DNA of 64,000 nt from Acidobacteriota bacterium (GTDB lineage Bacteria > Acidobacteriota > Terriglobia > Terriglobales > Acidobacteriaceae). Location: the NCBI GenBank assembly GCA_003225055.1, contig QIAU01000120.1, positions 80,867-144,866 of the forward strand, read 5' to 3'. Shown here in pieces: positions 25,379 through 34,054 of the stretch (within the stretch, counting starts at the first letter, position 1; the number at the start of each line of letters is the position of its first letter). The position numbers and the translations under genes were made by a program. The notes beneath the pieces are model-generated. The model had not been told where the DNA came from. It worked only from the letters and a program-made list of their open reading frames with translations, and made no database searches.

Positions 25379-26910
25379 TTGTTTGCCGGGGGTCTCCGAC
25401 CCCTGTTGACGAACCTATTGCTAAGCTCTCTCCTATCTGGGTACCTCCGTGCCCCCAGGTTAGATTGTGCCGCGACTGCAGCCACCACGTCATACAGGAC
25501 CCTTGGCCCGCGCCGAGCTTCTTCCACCCGAATGCGCTCGTCGTTCCCATGCTCGGTGCTGCCTTCTTCCGCCGTCGCCGTATAGGGACTAAACCCATAG
25601 CAGTTGATGCCCAGCGGCCGATACCGCTGATTCTCCGTATACCCGCTGGTAATCCGCGGTACGACCGGTGTACCCGGGAAGTATTGCTTGGTCACCTGGC
25701 GAATGGCATCGAACAATGCCGTATTCGTGGGTGAATAGTTCGCGATGCGGAACTCCGGATTCTCCGGCCGGACCGTCACATTCGGATCATCCACAACTTT
25801 CCGGATGGTCTCGAGGAACTGTTTCGGATCCTCTCCCGGCAGCAGTCGCACGTCCAGGTTCGCCCAGGCGTCCGGAGGAATGACATTCGTCTGCCCTGAA
25901 CCGCCTAGCATGGTCAAAGAAATTGTGTCCCGCAGCAGATAGTTCAGCGACGCATCGCGCTCCATGTCCTCTTGGAACTTTTTGTTGTGAAGCGCCTGCC
26001 GGATATTCCGGAATTTGCGGGCCCGGGCTGGAGGTTCGTAGGGGGCCATTTCGTGGAGAAACTCCTCCACCACCGGCAACACCTTCAGCGGAGTCCTGTA
26101 GCTGGTGATCCGGTCCAGAGCTCGAACCAGACGGTTGGGCGCCGAGTCCGCAATCGGCCGCGAGCCGTGTCCCGGGCGGCCATGCGCCACGACGTGCAGC
26201 CAGAATGGAGACTTCTCCCCTACATCCACGCCGACATACTTAACCTTCCCGTTCTCCAGCAAGTTCTCGCCGCCTTCATTGATCAGGAACTCGGCGCGGC
26301 CCAGCAGGTCGCGGCGGTGGGCGATCATCCAATCTGTGCCCGTCCCGGCAGCCTCTTCATCGCTCACCGCCAGGAAGATGACATCTCGACCGAGCGCCAC
26401 CTTCTCGCGCTTCAGCATGACCATGACCATCAGCTGCGCTAGGCCTTCATCCTTCATGTCCTGGGCGCCTCTGCCATAAATCGAGCCGTCGACGATTGCA
26501 CCGCTAAAAGGCGACACTTTCCAGTGCGCCGGGTCACTAGTCACCACGTCCATGTGGTTCAGCAGAACGATTGGGCGATGCGGCTGAGCAGCGATGTGAG
26601 GAAGGCGAGCCCACAAATCGGCCCGGCCGGGAAAGTATTCGAAGACTTGGTTCTCAATCCCTTCTTGATCGAGGATCTTTTTAAAGAATGCAGCTGCGTG
26701 CATTTCATTGCCCGGGGGGTTTGTCGTATCAATGCGGAGGTACTCCTGTGTCCAATCGACCGCCAGATCGGAGTATTGCTGCAAACGTTCAGTGGGAATG
26801 GCCTCCGAAGCCCGCTTTGGCGAATCCGCCGCCCTCATTGGTAAGAAAGCGAGCGACGGAAAAACCAGAAAAACAGGAATCCGGCAGATCCAAATCCCCG
26901 GTTTGAACAT
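25375..26910 (-). CDS. secreted M20 family metallopeptidase
   Basis: 511 residues from the ATG at 26910, preferred over an upstream in-frame ATG because GGGAGG lies just before it and it opens a signal peptide (MFKPGIWICRIPVFLVF). M20 dizinc residues are visible: H119 and D121 (LLNHMDVVTSD), bridging D151 (GRGAQDMKDEG), catalytic E185-E186 (SDEEAAGTG) and a late His in STEHGNDER. The dimerisation/lid domain sits between HVVAHGRPGHGSRP and the second half. It probably hydrolyses peptides or acyl-amino acids outside the cytoplasm. Convergent with dgt. Confidence 0.9.
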   Translation of the reverse strand: MFKPGIWICRIPVFLVFPSLAFLPMRAADSPKRASEAIPTERLQQYSDLAVDWTQEYLRIDTTNPPGNEMHAAAFFKKILDQEGIENQVFEYFPGRADLWARLPHIAAQPHRPIVLLNHMDVVTSDPAHWKVSPFSGAIVDGSIYGRGAQDMKDEGLAQLMVMVMLKREKVALGRDVIFLAVSDEEAAGTGTDWMIAHRRDLLGRAEFLINEGGENLLENGKVKYVGVDVGEKSPFWLHVVAHGRPGHGSRPIADSAPNRLVRALDRITSYRTPLKVLPVVEEFLHEMAPYEPPARARKFRNIRQALHNKKFQEDMERDASLNYLLRDTISLTMLGGSGQTNVIPPDAWANLDVRLLPGEDPKQFLETIRKVVDDPNVTVRPENPEFRIANYSPTNTALFDAIRQVTKQYFPGTPVVPRITSGYTENQRYRPLGINCYGFSPYTATAEEGSTEHGNDERIRVEEARRGPRVLYDVVAAVAAQSNLGARRYPDRRELSNRFVNRGRRPPANN

Positions 26911-27106
26911 TGCGCCTCCCGACTCAGAAGCCAACTTGACCTCGCAGTTTTTATACCGGGTTTTCTGCCGCGACACCAGCGAGGGCGCGAACCGGGGGCT
27001 ACCTGGTCAGGCGGAGATGCTGCCTCAGGCTGCGAGTGGAATAGTCCCATCAGTCTTTCACTGATTTTGTGCCGCTTTGCTCCCCTGCGCGCTGCCCCAT
27101 CCCTGA

Positions 27107-27279
27107 AGAGGGCAGGGCTAGTCGCAACCAACGCACGTCCAGACGTAGGTGAGAAACCCAAATGCGGCTGGCTAAGGTCTCAGCCCGGTCCGAGGAGATG
27201 AGCCTTTGCCTCGGCGAAGGTCAAACGCTGTTCCTTGTTGAGGACCTAGCGGCAGGAGATCAGACCTGCTCTCTTTTTT
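27107..27279 (+). ncRNA. candidate structured small RNA with closing stem and U-tract (class unassigned)
   Basis: The ends 27107-27116 (AGAGGGCAGG) and 27265-27274 (CCTGCTCTCT) pair over 10 bp with one G-U, and the stem continues inward with GCTAG (27117-27121) against CTAGC (27246-27250), leaving a 14-base bulge on the 3' side. A run of six T ends at 27279. Inside are perfect helices GGCTG/CAGCC (27166-27170, 27181-27185) and CCGAGG/CCTCGG (27190-27195, 27209-27214), and a small ACGT/ACGT hairpin. No ORF overlaps convincingly. Size and closing stem are compatible with 6S-like or other small RNAs, but I recognise no family. Confidence 0.45.
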
Positions 27280-27630
27280 CGGAGTGGCACGCACCTCGGT
27301 CCTCCGACGGGCCCTTTCTATCTCTATCTAAATCACGTTAAGCCTTGCAACACCGGCTTTCATTGCTCCCGTCGCGCTGCTAGGTGCCCCCCTCGCATAA
27401 GGCAAAACCGTCGGGCAGCCGGAGGGTATTTCACTCGGAACGGTGTGAGGCGGACAGGGGAAGCAGGCGGGTGTGGTTTCTTGGGGCGGAGGAGAGCAGC
27501 AAATCGCTTCGTGCTGGATGACTTCGATAAAAGGCATGGGAAGCCGCTGCATCCGACCCCACATACATTACCCAAAGGCACGCTAGGTGACCCCGCAGTT
27601 TTTATATCGGCTGCGGGCAAATTTACCCTC
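27280..27630. other. about 350 bases without recognisable gene
   Basis: Open frames on both strands are low-complexity Pro/Arg-rich products without homology cues. A 6-bp inverted pair CCCGCA/TGCGGG near 27594-27619 is the only structure noticed. Confidence 0.5.
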
Positions 27631-27646
27631 AAAGGACATGTCCTTT
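27631..27646. promoter_or_regulatory. perfect 16-bp palindrome AAAGGACATGTCCTTT, candidate operator
   Basis: A fully self-complementary 16-mer three bases upstream of a plausible -35 box. Position and dyad symmetry suit a dimeric regulator controlling the OmpA-like gene. The regulator is unknown. Confidence 0.5.
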
Positions 27647-27649
27647 CGC

Positions 27650-27679
27650 TTGCCGCCCGCCCTCGCCCTGGAATATGCT
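27650..27679 (+). promoter_or_regulatory. sigma70-type promoter of the OmpA-like gene
   Basis: TTGCCG (27650-27655), an 18-base spacer and TATGCT (27674-27679) followed by an A/T-rich stretch. The start would be near 27686, giving a leader of roughly 250 bases, long like those of many outer-membrane protein genes. Confidence 0.45.
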
Positions 27680-27933
27680 TATAAAAGAAGGGGTTAGTAG
27701 CTGCTCGTGTACCAGCAGTTTGGCACGAGAACTGTTCTAGAGTTGGCAGGCGCCGTCTCCGGACTGCGCCGATGGTTCCAAGTTTCGGGCATGCGTCGCG
27801 TCAGCGCATGCCGGCCAAGCCGACAGGCTGCAGCCATTCCAGCGTTACGACGCAATCAAATCAGAACGTTACACGCACGTCAGGCGTGCTGGAGTGGAGC
27901 CCAATGCTCCCTCCTCTTTGGAGGAAGTTCACC

Positions 27934-28860
27934 ATGAAGAACCGCACAATCCTTGCTCTGCTTCTGACCGGCGCACTCGCCGTTCCGGTCGTGGCTCAGC
28001 AGAACAGCGCCAACCCTCAGGATCAGTCAGGAACGCAAGCTGCACCGGCTTCCCAGACCTCCCAACCCACTACGGGGGCCAGCGGGAAGGAACCCTTGCA
28101 GCCGCAGACTCACGAAGGCTTTTGGGGCCATCTGAACCCGTTCGCCCGCAAGAAGTATGTGCAGCGGCAGACCCAGCCCGTGCGCGATCGCGTGAACGAA
28201 CTGGACGAGCTCACCGCCTCGAATAGCAAGATGATCAAGGACGTCGACAGCCGCGCAACGCAGGGCATCCAGCTGGCGTCGTCCAAGGCGAACGAAGCCG
28301 ACCAGCACGCCACCGATGCCGGCAACCGTGCCCAGCAGGCGCAGCAGACCGCGCAGCAGGCTACGACCCGCCTCACGACGGTCGAGCAGGTGGTTGGCAA
28401 CATCGACCAGTACAAGGCTGCCACCCAAACCGAAATCCGTTTCCGTCCCGGCCAGAGCGTTCTGAGCAAGAAAGCCAAAGAGGCTCTTGACGATATGGCG
28501 ACCCCGCTCAGGAATCAGCGTGGCTACATCGTCGAAGTGCAGGGCTTCTCTTCCGGTAAGGGCCAGGCAGCTATCCAGAATTCGCAAAAGATGGCCGACT
28601 CGGTGGTCCGTTACCTGGTGCTGAACCATGAGATTCCGGTGTACCGGATCTATGTTGTGGGCATGGGCAACGCCCCGTTGGCTTCGGACGACGGCAAGGC
28701 GAAGCGCATCAGCGGTGGCCGCGTGGAAGTCAGCCTCCTGAAGAACGACCTGGAGCAGCTTGCTTCTTCGTCAACCGCTGCTCCTCCGCAGAGCCAGCAG
28801 CAGCAACCACCTCAACAGGAGCAGCAACCGCCGCCGCAACAGACCGAGCAGCCTAAATAA
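27934..28860 (+). CDS. OmpA family protein
   Basis: 308 residues from the ATG at 27934 with GGAGGA eight bases upstream; a longer in-frame ORF from 27772 lacks a ribosome site. A signal peptide is at 1-21 (MKNRTILALLLTGALAVPVVAQ). A Gln/Thr-rich segment and a helical, coiled-coil-like stretch (SKMIKDVDSRATQGIQLASS, about 95-165) precede a C-terminal OmpA-like peptidoglycan-binding domain (IRFRPGQSVLSKKAKEALDD, VEVQGFSSGKG, YRIYVVGMGNAPLA). The last 40 residues are Gln/Pro-rich. Probably periplasmic, linking the outer membrane and peptidoglycan. It has its own promoter and terminator. Confidence 0.87.
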   Translation: MKNRTILALLLTGALAVPVVAQQNSANPQDQSGTQAAPASQTSQPTTGASGKEPLQPQTHEGFWGHLNPFARKKYVQRQTQPVRDRVNELDELTASNSKMIKDVDSRATQGIQLASSKANEADQHATDAGNRAQQAQQTAQQATTRLTTVEQVVGNIDQYKAATQTEIRFRPGQSVLSKKAKEALDDMATPLRNQRGYIVEVQGFSSGKGQAAIQNSQKMADSVVRYLVLNHEIPVYRIYVVGMGNAPLASDDGKAKRISGGRVEVSLLKNDLEQLASSSTAAPPQSQQQQPPQQEQQPPPQQTEQPK

Positions 28861-28900
28861 GTTAGGACTGCGGGTCCGCAAGGGCCTCGGCCCTCCCCCG

Positions 28901-28936
28901 GAACCTCTTGCGCAAGCAGGAGGTTTCTATTTTTTG
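28901..28936 (+). terminator. intrinsic terminator of the OmpA-like gene
   Basis: AACCTC (28902-28907) pairs with GAGGTT (28920-28925) across a 12-base loop, followed by TCTATTTTTT. Forty bases past the stop codon. Confidence 0.65.
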
Positions 28937-29000
28937 CGCGAAAGAAATTTAATTTGGGGTAGAGACGCTGCCTGCCGCGTGTCCCGGCGCTCCAGGTAGG

Positions 29001-29030
29001 GGCATCCGCCCTCGATTGCCCAGCCGAGCG
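29001..29030. repeat. dispersed repeat family A, copy 1
   Basis: GGCATCCGCCCTCG...TGCCCAGCCGAGCG matches the ...GCCCTCGGCTGCCCAGCCGAGCG copy at 38165-38187. Intergenic. Confidence 0.55.
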
Positions 29031-29575
29031 CCAATTTCACTCGACTTCGTGCTGAGATCGCACCCAGCGTCCGAGCTAATCCAGAGGGGCGCAAACTCCG
29101 AAGCCAGCGCCAGAAGGCACTTACTACTCTGAAGGCTGTGCGTCTGGCGTGCCGAATTTGAAATCGCTGACTAGGCGCTGAGACCGGCCGAACCCGACGA
29201 CGGTCAAGGGGCTCAGGTTCGACGTAAAGCTACTAACTGTACCGTCCGATTTCGCAGTTGCCGACGATCTTCCCGTCGCTAACCCGGATTGTCCCGCGAT
29301 TCCAGCCCGGGTGCTCGACGACATCAAGCGTCGCAAGCGATTCGAGTCCGGGTTGGATAGTGAAATAGCAGGCTACGCATCGGTGGCCGACGACCTCACG
29401 TCCAGGACACCCCGCGAGCGCGAAAGTTCCGACATCTTGCTCAGTTAACGACATCAGGCGTCAAGGGCTCAGAACCCTTCAAAGAACGCCAATGCAAGAA
29501 CACACGTAAACGTCAGGTACACGAAGCATGCATGTGGGGCCCTCCCTCCCCCTGCTATCCTTGTGCTGTCTACAC
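29031..29575. other. gap with a possible decayed minus-strand ORF
   Basis: On the minus strand 29454-29233 reads as a 73-residue frame (MSLTEQDVGTFALAGCPGRE, later LDVVEHPGWNRGTIRVSDGK). An overlapping frame down to 29124 carries SSFTSNLSPLTVVGFGRSQR. Together they look like one frameshifted small protein, but I recognise no family and there is no ribosome site. Confidence 0.25.
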
Positions 29576-30079
29576 ATGCAGACTCTCTACTACTACTCCA
29601 ACCTCGACTCGCCCATCGGCCCGCTAATAATCGGCGTCTCGGACCGCGGCCTGACCCTGCTCGAATTTGACCGCGGCAATTTCCCGCCGAAATCGAACCA
29701 GGTCCTTTGGACCGAGTCCCGGCAGGCCACGCAAGTTTATGTGCGCCAGTTGAATGAATACTTCGCGAGCCGTCGTCGGGAATTCACCTTCCCAATCGAC
29801 CTTCGTGGCACGCCCTTCCAACTCCAGTGCTGGCGTGCCCTGCTGGAGATTCCTTACGGCGAAACTCGCACCTATGCCGATCTGGCGCGTGTGGTTGGTC
29901 GCCCCAAGGCGTATCGGGCTGTCGGTATGGCGAATAATCGCAATCCGATTGCGATTGTGGTGCCTTGTCACCGCGTGATCGCGTCTGATGGAACTCTGTG
30001 CGGTTACGGCGGCGGCCTTGACGTAAAACGCAGGCTCCTCGAGCTGGAAGGCGCGCTGCTCGCCGATCGCGTCGCCTGA
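29576..30079 (+). CDS. ogt: methylated-DNA--[protein]-cysteine S-methyltransferase
   Basis: Repairs O6-alkylguanine by irreversible transfer to its own cysteine. 167 residues. The active-site P-C-H-R-V is at 130-134 (C131), preceded by VGMANNRNPIAIVV, with the helix-turn-helix segment IPYGETRTYADLARVVGRP before that. There is no Ada regulatory domain. The ATG at 29576 is where family similarity starts; an upstream in-frame ATG at 29528 is less likely. A TATCCT box at 29556-29561 implies a leader of only a few bases. Confidence 0.95.
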   Translation: MQTLYYYSNLDSPIGPLIIGVSDRGLTLLEFDRGNFPPKSNQVLWTESRQATQVYVRQLNEYFASRRREFTFPIDLRGTPFQLQCWRALLEIPYGETRTYADLARVVGRPKAYRAVGMANNRNPIAIVVPCHRVIASDGTLCGYGGGLDVKRRLLELEGALLADRVA

Positions 30080-30148
30080 TCGCACAGCGCGCACAGCGCA
30101 GCTCGAATTTCCTTCGCTTCGATTTTCTGATACCTTCTCTCGACTTCC

Positions 30149-31492
30149 TTGAACCGAGGAGGCATCACGGGATCCGCCCTCCGCAAAGCTGGTTTGTTCT
30201 ATTTCGTGTGGGTGATGTTTTCCTACTGCACAGGGGGACCCTTCGGTCTCGAGGACATGGTCACCACCGCGGGCCCGGGAATGACGCTTCTCTACCTGCT
30301 GTTCCTGCCGCTGTTCTGGTGTATTCCGGTTTCGCTGGTCGCCGCCGAACTCACCACCGCCATGCCGGTCGAAGGCGGCTTCTATCGCTGGGTACGCGCC
30401 GCTTTTGGCGACTTCTGGGGATTCCTCGCCGGCTGGTGGAACTGGTCAGCGTCGTTTCTGCTGGGCGGCGTCTACGCCGTCCTCTTCACCGACTATCTGA
30501 AGTTCTGGTTCCCCGGAATCATCGGCTGGAAGCACTACTTGGTGTCGGTAGGGTTGATTGCCCTGATCACCTACGTGAACGTGCGGGGCATTCAACTGGT
30601 AGGCAAGTTCGCCACTGCGCTGGAAATTTTCATCCTGCTGCCGATTCTGGGGCTAGTCATCATTGGGCTAGCCAAGTGGCACCACAATCCATTTCTGCCT
30701 GTGGTGCCGCCGCACAAGCCTGTGTTCCAGGTATTCGGTGTAGGTCTGGCGCTGGGTTTATGGCTTTACTCCGGCTACGAGCAATTGTCCACGGTCGCAG
30801 AAGAGGTCGAAAATCCGCAGCGGAGTTACCCCTTTGCGCTGGCGATCGTTGTCCCGCTATCGATCGCCACGTACTTCCTGCCCACGCTGACGTCTCTTGC
30901 CGCCCTGGGAAACTGGCAGGATTGGCACACTGGCTTCTTCTCCAACGCCGCGCAGTTGCTCGGCGGCTCGTGGATGGGCTTGTGGATGACCATTTCGGCC
31001 ATGCTCACCAACGTGGCCCTGCTGAACAGCACCGTCCTGACCTCTACGCGCATGCCCTTCGCGATGGCCGAGGACGGCTACCTTCCAGCCACCCTGATCG
31101 CGCGCCATCCGCGTTTCGGAACGCCCTGGATTGCCATTCTGGTTTCAGCGGCAATTTACGCGATGCTTGCCTTTCAGACTCTGACCAGGCTCATCACCAT
31201 CTACAACTGGTTGCGGGCTGCCACTACGATTCTGACCGTGCTGGCCGTGTGGGGATTGAGGCGCAAGAAACCAGAAATGCATCGCCCGCTTGTAGTTCCG
31301 GGGCGGCGACTCGGGCTGTACTACGTCGTCCTCGCACCCATCGCAATGAGCCTCCTCGCTCTTCTGGGAAGCGACTCATTTACCTGGCACTGGGCCCCAT
31401 TCGCAATTGTGCTGGGCCCGGCGGCGTACGGCATCGATCACGTTTTCCGCCGTCGCAGGCCTCTGGTCTCAAGCTCTACAGCATCGTCCTAA
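30149..31492 (+). CDS. APC family amino acid/polyamine permease
   Basis: 447 residues with about 12 transmembrane helices. The N-terminal YCTGGPFGLEDMVTTAGPG resembles the helix-1 unwound Gly-rich region of APC transporters; further family stretches are GGFYRWVRAAFGDFWGFLAGWWN, LWLYSGYEQLSTVAEEVENP and STRMPFAMAEDGYLP. The start is TTG 30149, supported by a TACCTT box 12 bases upstream and the absence of any nearby ATG. The converging downstream gene is a putrescine-oxidase-like flavoprotein, which hints at uptake and oxidation of an amine or amino acid. Substrate unproven. Confidence 0.88.
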   Translation: MNRGGITGSALRKAGLFYFVWVMFSYCTGGPFGLEDMVTTAGPGMTLLYLLFLPLFWCIPVSLVAAELTTAMPVEGGFYRWVRAAFGDFWGFLAGWWNWSASFLLGGVYAVLFTDYLKFWFPGIIGWKHYLVSVGLIALITYVNVRGIQLVGKFATALEIFILLPILGLVIIGLAKWHHNPFLPVVPPHKPVFQVFGVGLALGLWLYSGYEQLSTVAEEVENPQRSYPFALAIVVPLSIATYFLPTLTSLAALGNWQDWHTGFFSNAAQLLGGSWMGLWMTISAMLTNVALLNSTVLTSTRMPFAMAEDGYLPATLIARHPRFGTPWIAILVSAAIYAMLAFQTLTRLITIYNWLRAATTILTVLAVWGLRRKKPEMHRPLVVPGRRLGLYYVVLAPIAMSLLALLGSDSFTWHWAPFAIVLGPAAYGIDHVFRRRRPLVSSSTASS

Positions 31493-31553
31493 CCAAACTG
31501 CGAGCGTAGCGAGGAATCCGCAGTTCTACTCACCGTCGTGACGCGCCTGGGCG

Positions 31554-32852
31554 TTAACTCACCCAATCCAGAAATTTGTACCACGCCCCCGCCAGTGGCA
31601 AGAACCACGGATTGCCGTTGTACAAGCCTAGCGGCGCACCGGGGAAAGGTATCCCAGCGTAAGGGTTCTCATCTTTGCCCGTCGCAATAAATTCCGCGAC
31701 TCTTTGGCCAAGATACGTAGCCATCGCCACGCCGTGACCCGCATAACCCAGCGCGAAATACATGCCTTCCATCCGCCCTGCATGCGGCATGATGTCAAAA
31801 GCAAAATCAAGCGTGCCTCCCCAGGCATACTCGACCTTGGTCTCGCGTAACTGCGGATAAACTTCGACCACCCCCCGCCGCAGAATCTCCGCGCTCTTCC
31901 GGATCGTGTGCTCGGTCTCGGGGAAGAACGCTGCCCGCCCGCCAAACAGCATTCGCCGGTCGGGCGTAAGCCGATAGTAGTAGAGGTAATTCTTGGAATC
32001 GTAAATCATGCGATTGTGCGGACTGAGTTCCTGAGCCAACGCTTCCGGCAAGACCCCGGTCACGATGATGTAGGAGCCAATGGGTATGATCTTCTTCTGC
32101 AAGGCCGGTGTGGCCCCGCTGGTATAGCCGCTGGTAGCGACCATGACATCACGCGCCCAGACTGGCCCGCGAGACGTGCTCACCTGCCATCCCGAGCATC
32201 CGTTGCGGGAGCCGCGCTCGAGTTTCTCCACTCGGGTACCTTCGTAAATCGCCGTTCCCGCGCGCTGAGCCGCACAGGCCAGTCCCGCCACGTAGCGTGC
32301 CGGGTTCACGCCAGCGCTGGTTTCGTCTACCATGCCGCCGGAGTAGATCTCCGAGCCAATTTCGGACCGCAAGTCGCTACGCGGCACGACCCGCAGTTGA
32401 TGGTTGAACTCACGCGCAATCAACTCAGCTTGTCGGGCGTAATCGTCGAAGTGCTTTTGTTTACAGGCAACCTCGAGATGCCCGCAGCGAGAGAAGTTGC
32501 AGTCGATTTTTTCTTCGCGAACAATCTGTTCGACGCATTCTATCGACTCTAACGACGCCGCATACATCTGCTGTGCCTTTTCCCTGCCATACATGGAAAT
32601 CAACTTGTTGACCCCGAGCTTCATCCCGGTCAGCACCATGCCGCCATTGCGGGAACTTGCGCCCCAGCCGATTGTCTCCGCCTCGCAGATCGCGACCTTC
32701 GCTCCCCGCTTGGCGAGAGTCCGACCCGCGGAAAGTCCGGTGAAGCCCGCGCCAATTACCGCAACATCCACCCTCTCAGGTGGCCAAAGAGACGGATCCG
32801 TCTCCGGCATTTGTACCGTATCTAGCCAGTAATTTTTTTCTTTGGGCGTCAT
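31554..32852 (-). CDS. FAD-dependent oxidoreductase, DAO/PuuB-like amine oxidase
   Basis: 432 residues from the ATG at 32852; the open frame extends 130 codons upstream into unlikely sequence. The dinucleotide-binding motif is VAVIGAGFTGLSAG (GAGFTG at 34-39), followed by CEAETIGWGASSRNGG, characteristic of gamma-glutamylputrescine oxidase-like proteins, where the SSRNGG loop contacts FAD. The C-terminal YFALGYAGHGVAMATYLG is the second FAD-binding segment. It probably oxidises a primary or secondary amine with H2O2 formation. No glutamyl-putrescine synthetase (puuA) is nearby, so the precise substrate is open. Confidence 0.85.
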   Translation of the reverse strand: MTPKEKNYWLDTVQMPETDPSLWPPERVDVAVIGAGFTGLSAGRTLAKRGAKVAICEAETIGWGASSRNGGMVLTGMKLGVNKLISMYGREKAQQMYAASLESIECVEQIVREEKIDCNFSRCGHLEVACKQKHFDDYARQAELIAREFNHQLRVVPRSDLRSEIGSEIYSGGMVDETSAGVNPARYVAGLACAAQRAGTAIYEGTRVEKLERGSRNGCSGWQVSTSRGPVWARDVMVATSGYTSGATPALQKKIIPIGSYIIVTGVLPEALAQELSPHNRMIYDSKNYLYYYRLTPDRRMLFGGRAAFFPETEHTIRKSAEILRRGVVEVYPQLRETKVEYAWGGTLDFAFDIMPHAGRMEGMYFALGYAGHGVAMATYLGQRVAEFIATGKDENPYAGIPFPGAPLGLYNGNPWFLPLAGAWYKFLDWVS

Positions 32853-32935
32853 CTCTAGTGCCGCAGAAGCAGCTTTCCCCGCGCAGCATTGTAGTGCAGG
32901 CACTTGAGTGCCTTGAAGCCACTTTGTGCCCAAAT

Positions 32936-32941
32936 TAAACT
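32936..32941 (+). promoter_or_regulatory. -10 box (TAAACT) of a probably leaderless CDF gene
   Basis: TAAACT ends six bases before the ATG at 32948 and favours that ATG over the in-frame TTG at 32945. Confidence 0.4.
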
Positions 32942-32947
32942 TGATTG

Positions 32948-33874
32948 ATGCACGTGCATTCTGGCCCTCGAGCGAGCACCAACCCTTCCGGGGTACTGAA
33001 GATCTCCTCGCTGGTGACTCTGGCCTATATCGTGCTGCTGGTAATCGCCGGCTTCCGGGCGCACTCGCTGGCGCTGCTGGCTGAGGCGGGCCACAACCTG
33101 TCGGACTTCCTTGCCCTGCTGCTCTCGTTGACCGCGGTTTATTTGCAAGCTCGTCCGCCCAGCGCGACCAAGACTTATGGCTATCATCGCGCGGGCGTAC
33201 TTGCCGCTCTGGTGAACTCAGTTTCGCTCGTAGCCGTCTCATTCCTGATTTTCTACGAAGCCTTCCGGCGTCTGGAAATCCCGCAGCAGGTTCATGCGGG
33301 GGTGATGATCGGTGTTGCGGCCGGCGGCGTGGTGATGAACGGCGTCATCGCCGTGCTTCTTTACCGCACCAGCCGCGACGTTAACATCCGCAGCGCCCTG
33401 CTGCACGAAGTGGGGGACACGCTTTCCACCGCGGCCGTCATCGGCGGCGGCTGGGCGATCGCGCTGACCGGCCAGTACTGGATCGACTCGGCGCTCTCTT
33501 TCGGCATCGGCGCGCTGATCCTGTGGTCATCCTTCGGCATCGCACGCGAGACGCTGAATATCCTGCTGGAAGGCACCCCCCGCGGCATGAAGCTGGACCG
33601 GGTAGAGGAAGCTATTCGCTCGATTGACGGCGTAAACGACGTGCATGACCTGCACGTCTGGAGCATCGGCTCGGAGACTCACGCCCTCTCCTGCCACATC
33701 GCCATCGCCGACATTCCACCCTCGGCGAGCGAGCGCATCCTGCGAGACGTGAAAGACCGACTGCTGCATGATTTCCGCATCGATCACACAACGATCCAGT
33801 TCGAACACGTGGAGTGCGAAGTAGCGCACGGCTGCGTGATTCCTGTCAACGACGCCGAAGAGCATCACCCCTAA
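32948..33874 (+). CDS. cation diffusion facilitator family transporter
   Basis: Zn2+/Co2+/other metal-proton antiporter, 308 residues, six predicted helices. Site A residues H49 and D53 (AEAGHNLSDFLALL) and H153 and D157 (LLHEVGDTLST) are conserved in the HxxxD form typical of zinc-preferring CzcD/ZnT-like members. The cytoplasmic C-terminal domain (residues about 205-300) has VNDVHDLHVWSIGSETHALS. The last residues (EDAEEHHP-like end) add His. Transcribed divergently from the flavoprotein gene. Metal specificity is inferred only. Confidence 0.92.
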   Translation: MHVHSGPRASTNPSGVLKISSLVTLAYIVLLVIAGFRAHSLALLAEAGHNLSDFLALLLSLTAVYLQARPPSATKTYGYHRAGVLAALVNSVSLVAVSFLIFYEAFRRLEIPQQVHAGVMIGVAAGGVVMNGVIAVLLYRTSRDVNIRSALLHEVGDTLSTAAVIGGGWAIALTGQYWIDSALSFGIGALILWSSFGIARETLNILLEGTPRGMKLDRVEEAIRSIDGVNDVHDLHVWSIGSETHALSCHIAIADIPPSASERILRDVKDRLLHDFRIDHTTIQFEHVECEVAHGCVIPVNDAEEHHP

Positions 33875-33890
33875 ACTGTCATTGTGAAAT

Positions 33891-34034
33891 TGTCATCCTG
33901 AGCGAACAAGCGGTTTGCAATTCGCGAACGGACTTGCGGAGTCGAAGGATCCCTACGACACGGAGCGACGGCTGCCGCCTCGAGGAATTGGGAGCCTGGC
34001 CGAAACCGAGATCCTTCCCAGCGCAGGATGACAA
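33891..34034. repeat. dispersed repeat family B, copy 4 (full-length, both arms)
   Basis: Opens TGTCATCCTGAGCGAACAAG, continues with GGAGTCGAAGGATCCC and closes with the inverse GATCCTTCCCAGCGCAGGATGACAAG. The entire gap between the CDF gene and the ligase is repeat. The clearest complete copy in the window. Confidence 0.75.
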
Positions 34035-34054
34035 GCCCTGCCCGGACCACCGGC

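Noticed and set aside
27251..27270. Resemblance of GGCAGGAGATCAGACCTGC to a B12-box (cobalamin riboswitch)
   Set aside because: The match needs a four-base interruption, the upstream cobalamin core is missing and no cobalamin gene follows. The segment is better explained as the bulge and stem of the candidate RNA.
30208..31509. Long plus-strand ORF (433 codons) overlapping the APC permease
   Set aside because: Alternative frame of the permease gene with an Arg/His-rich product and no transmembrane pattern.
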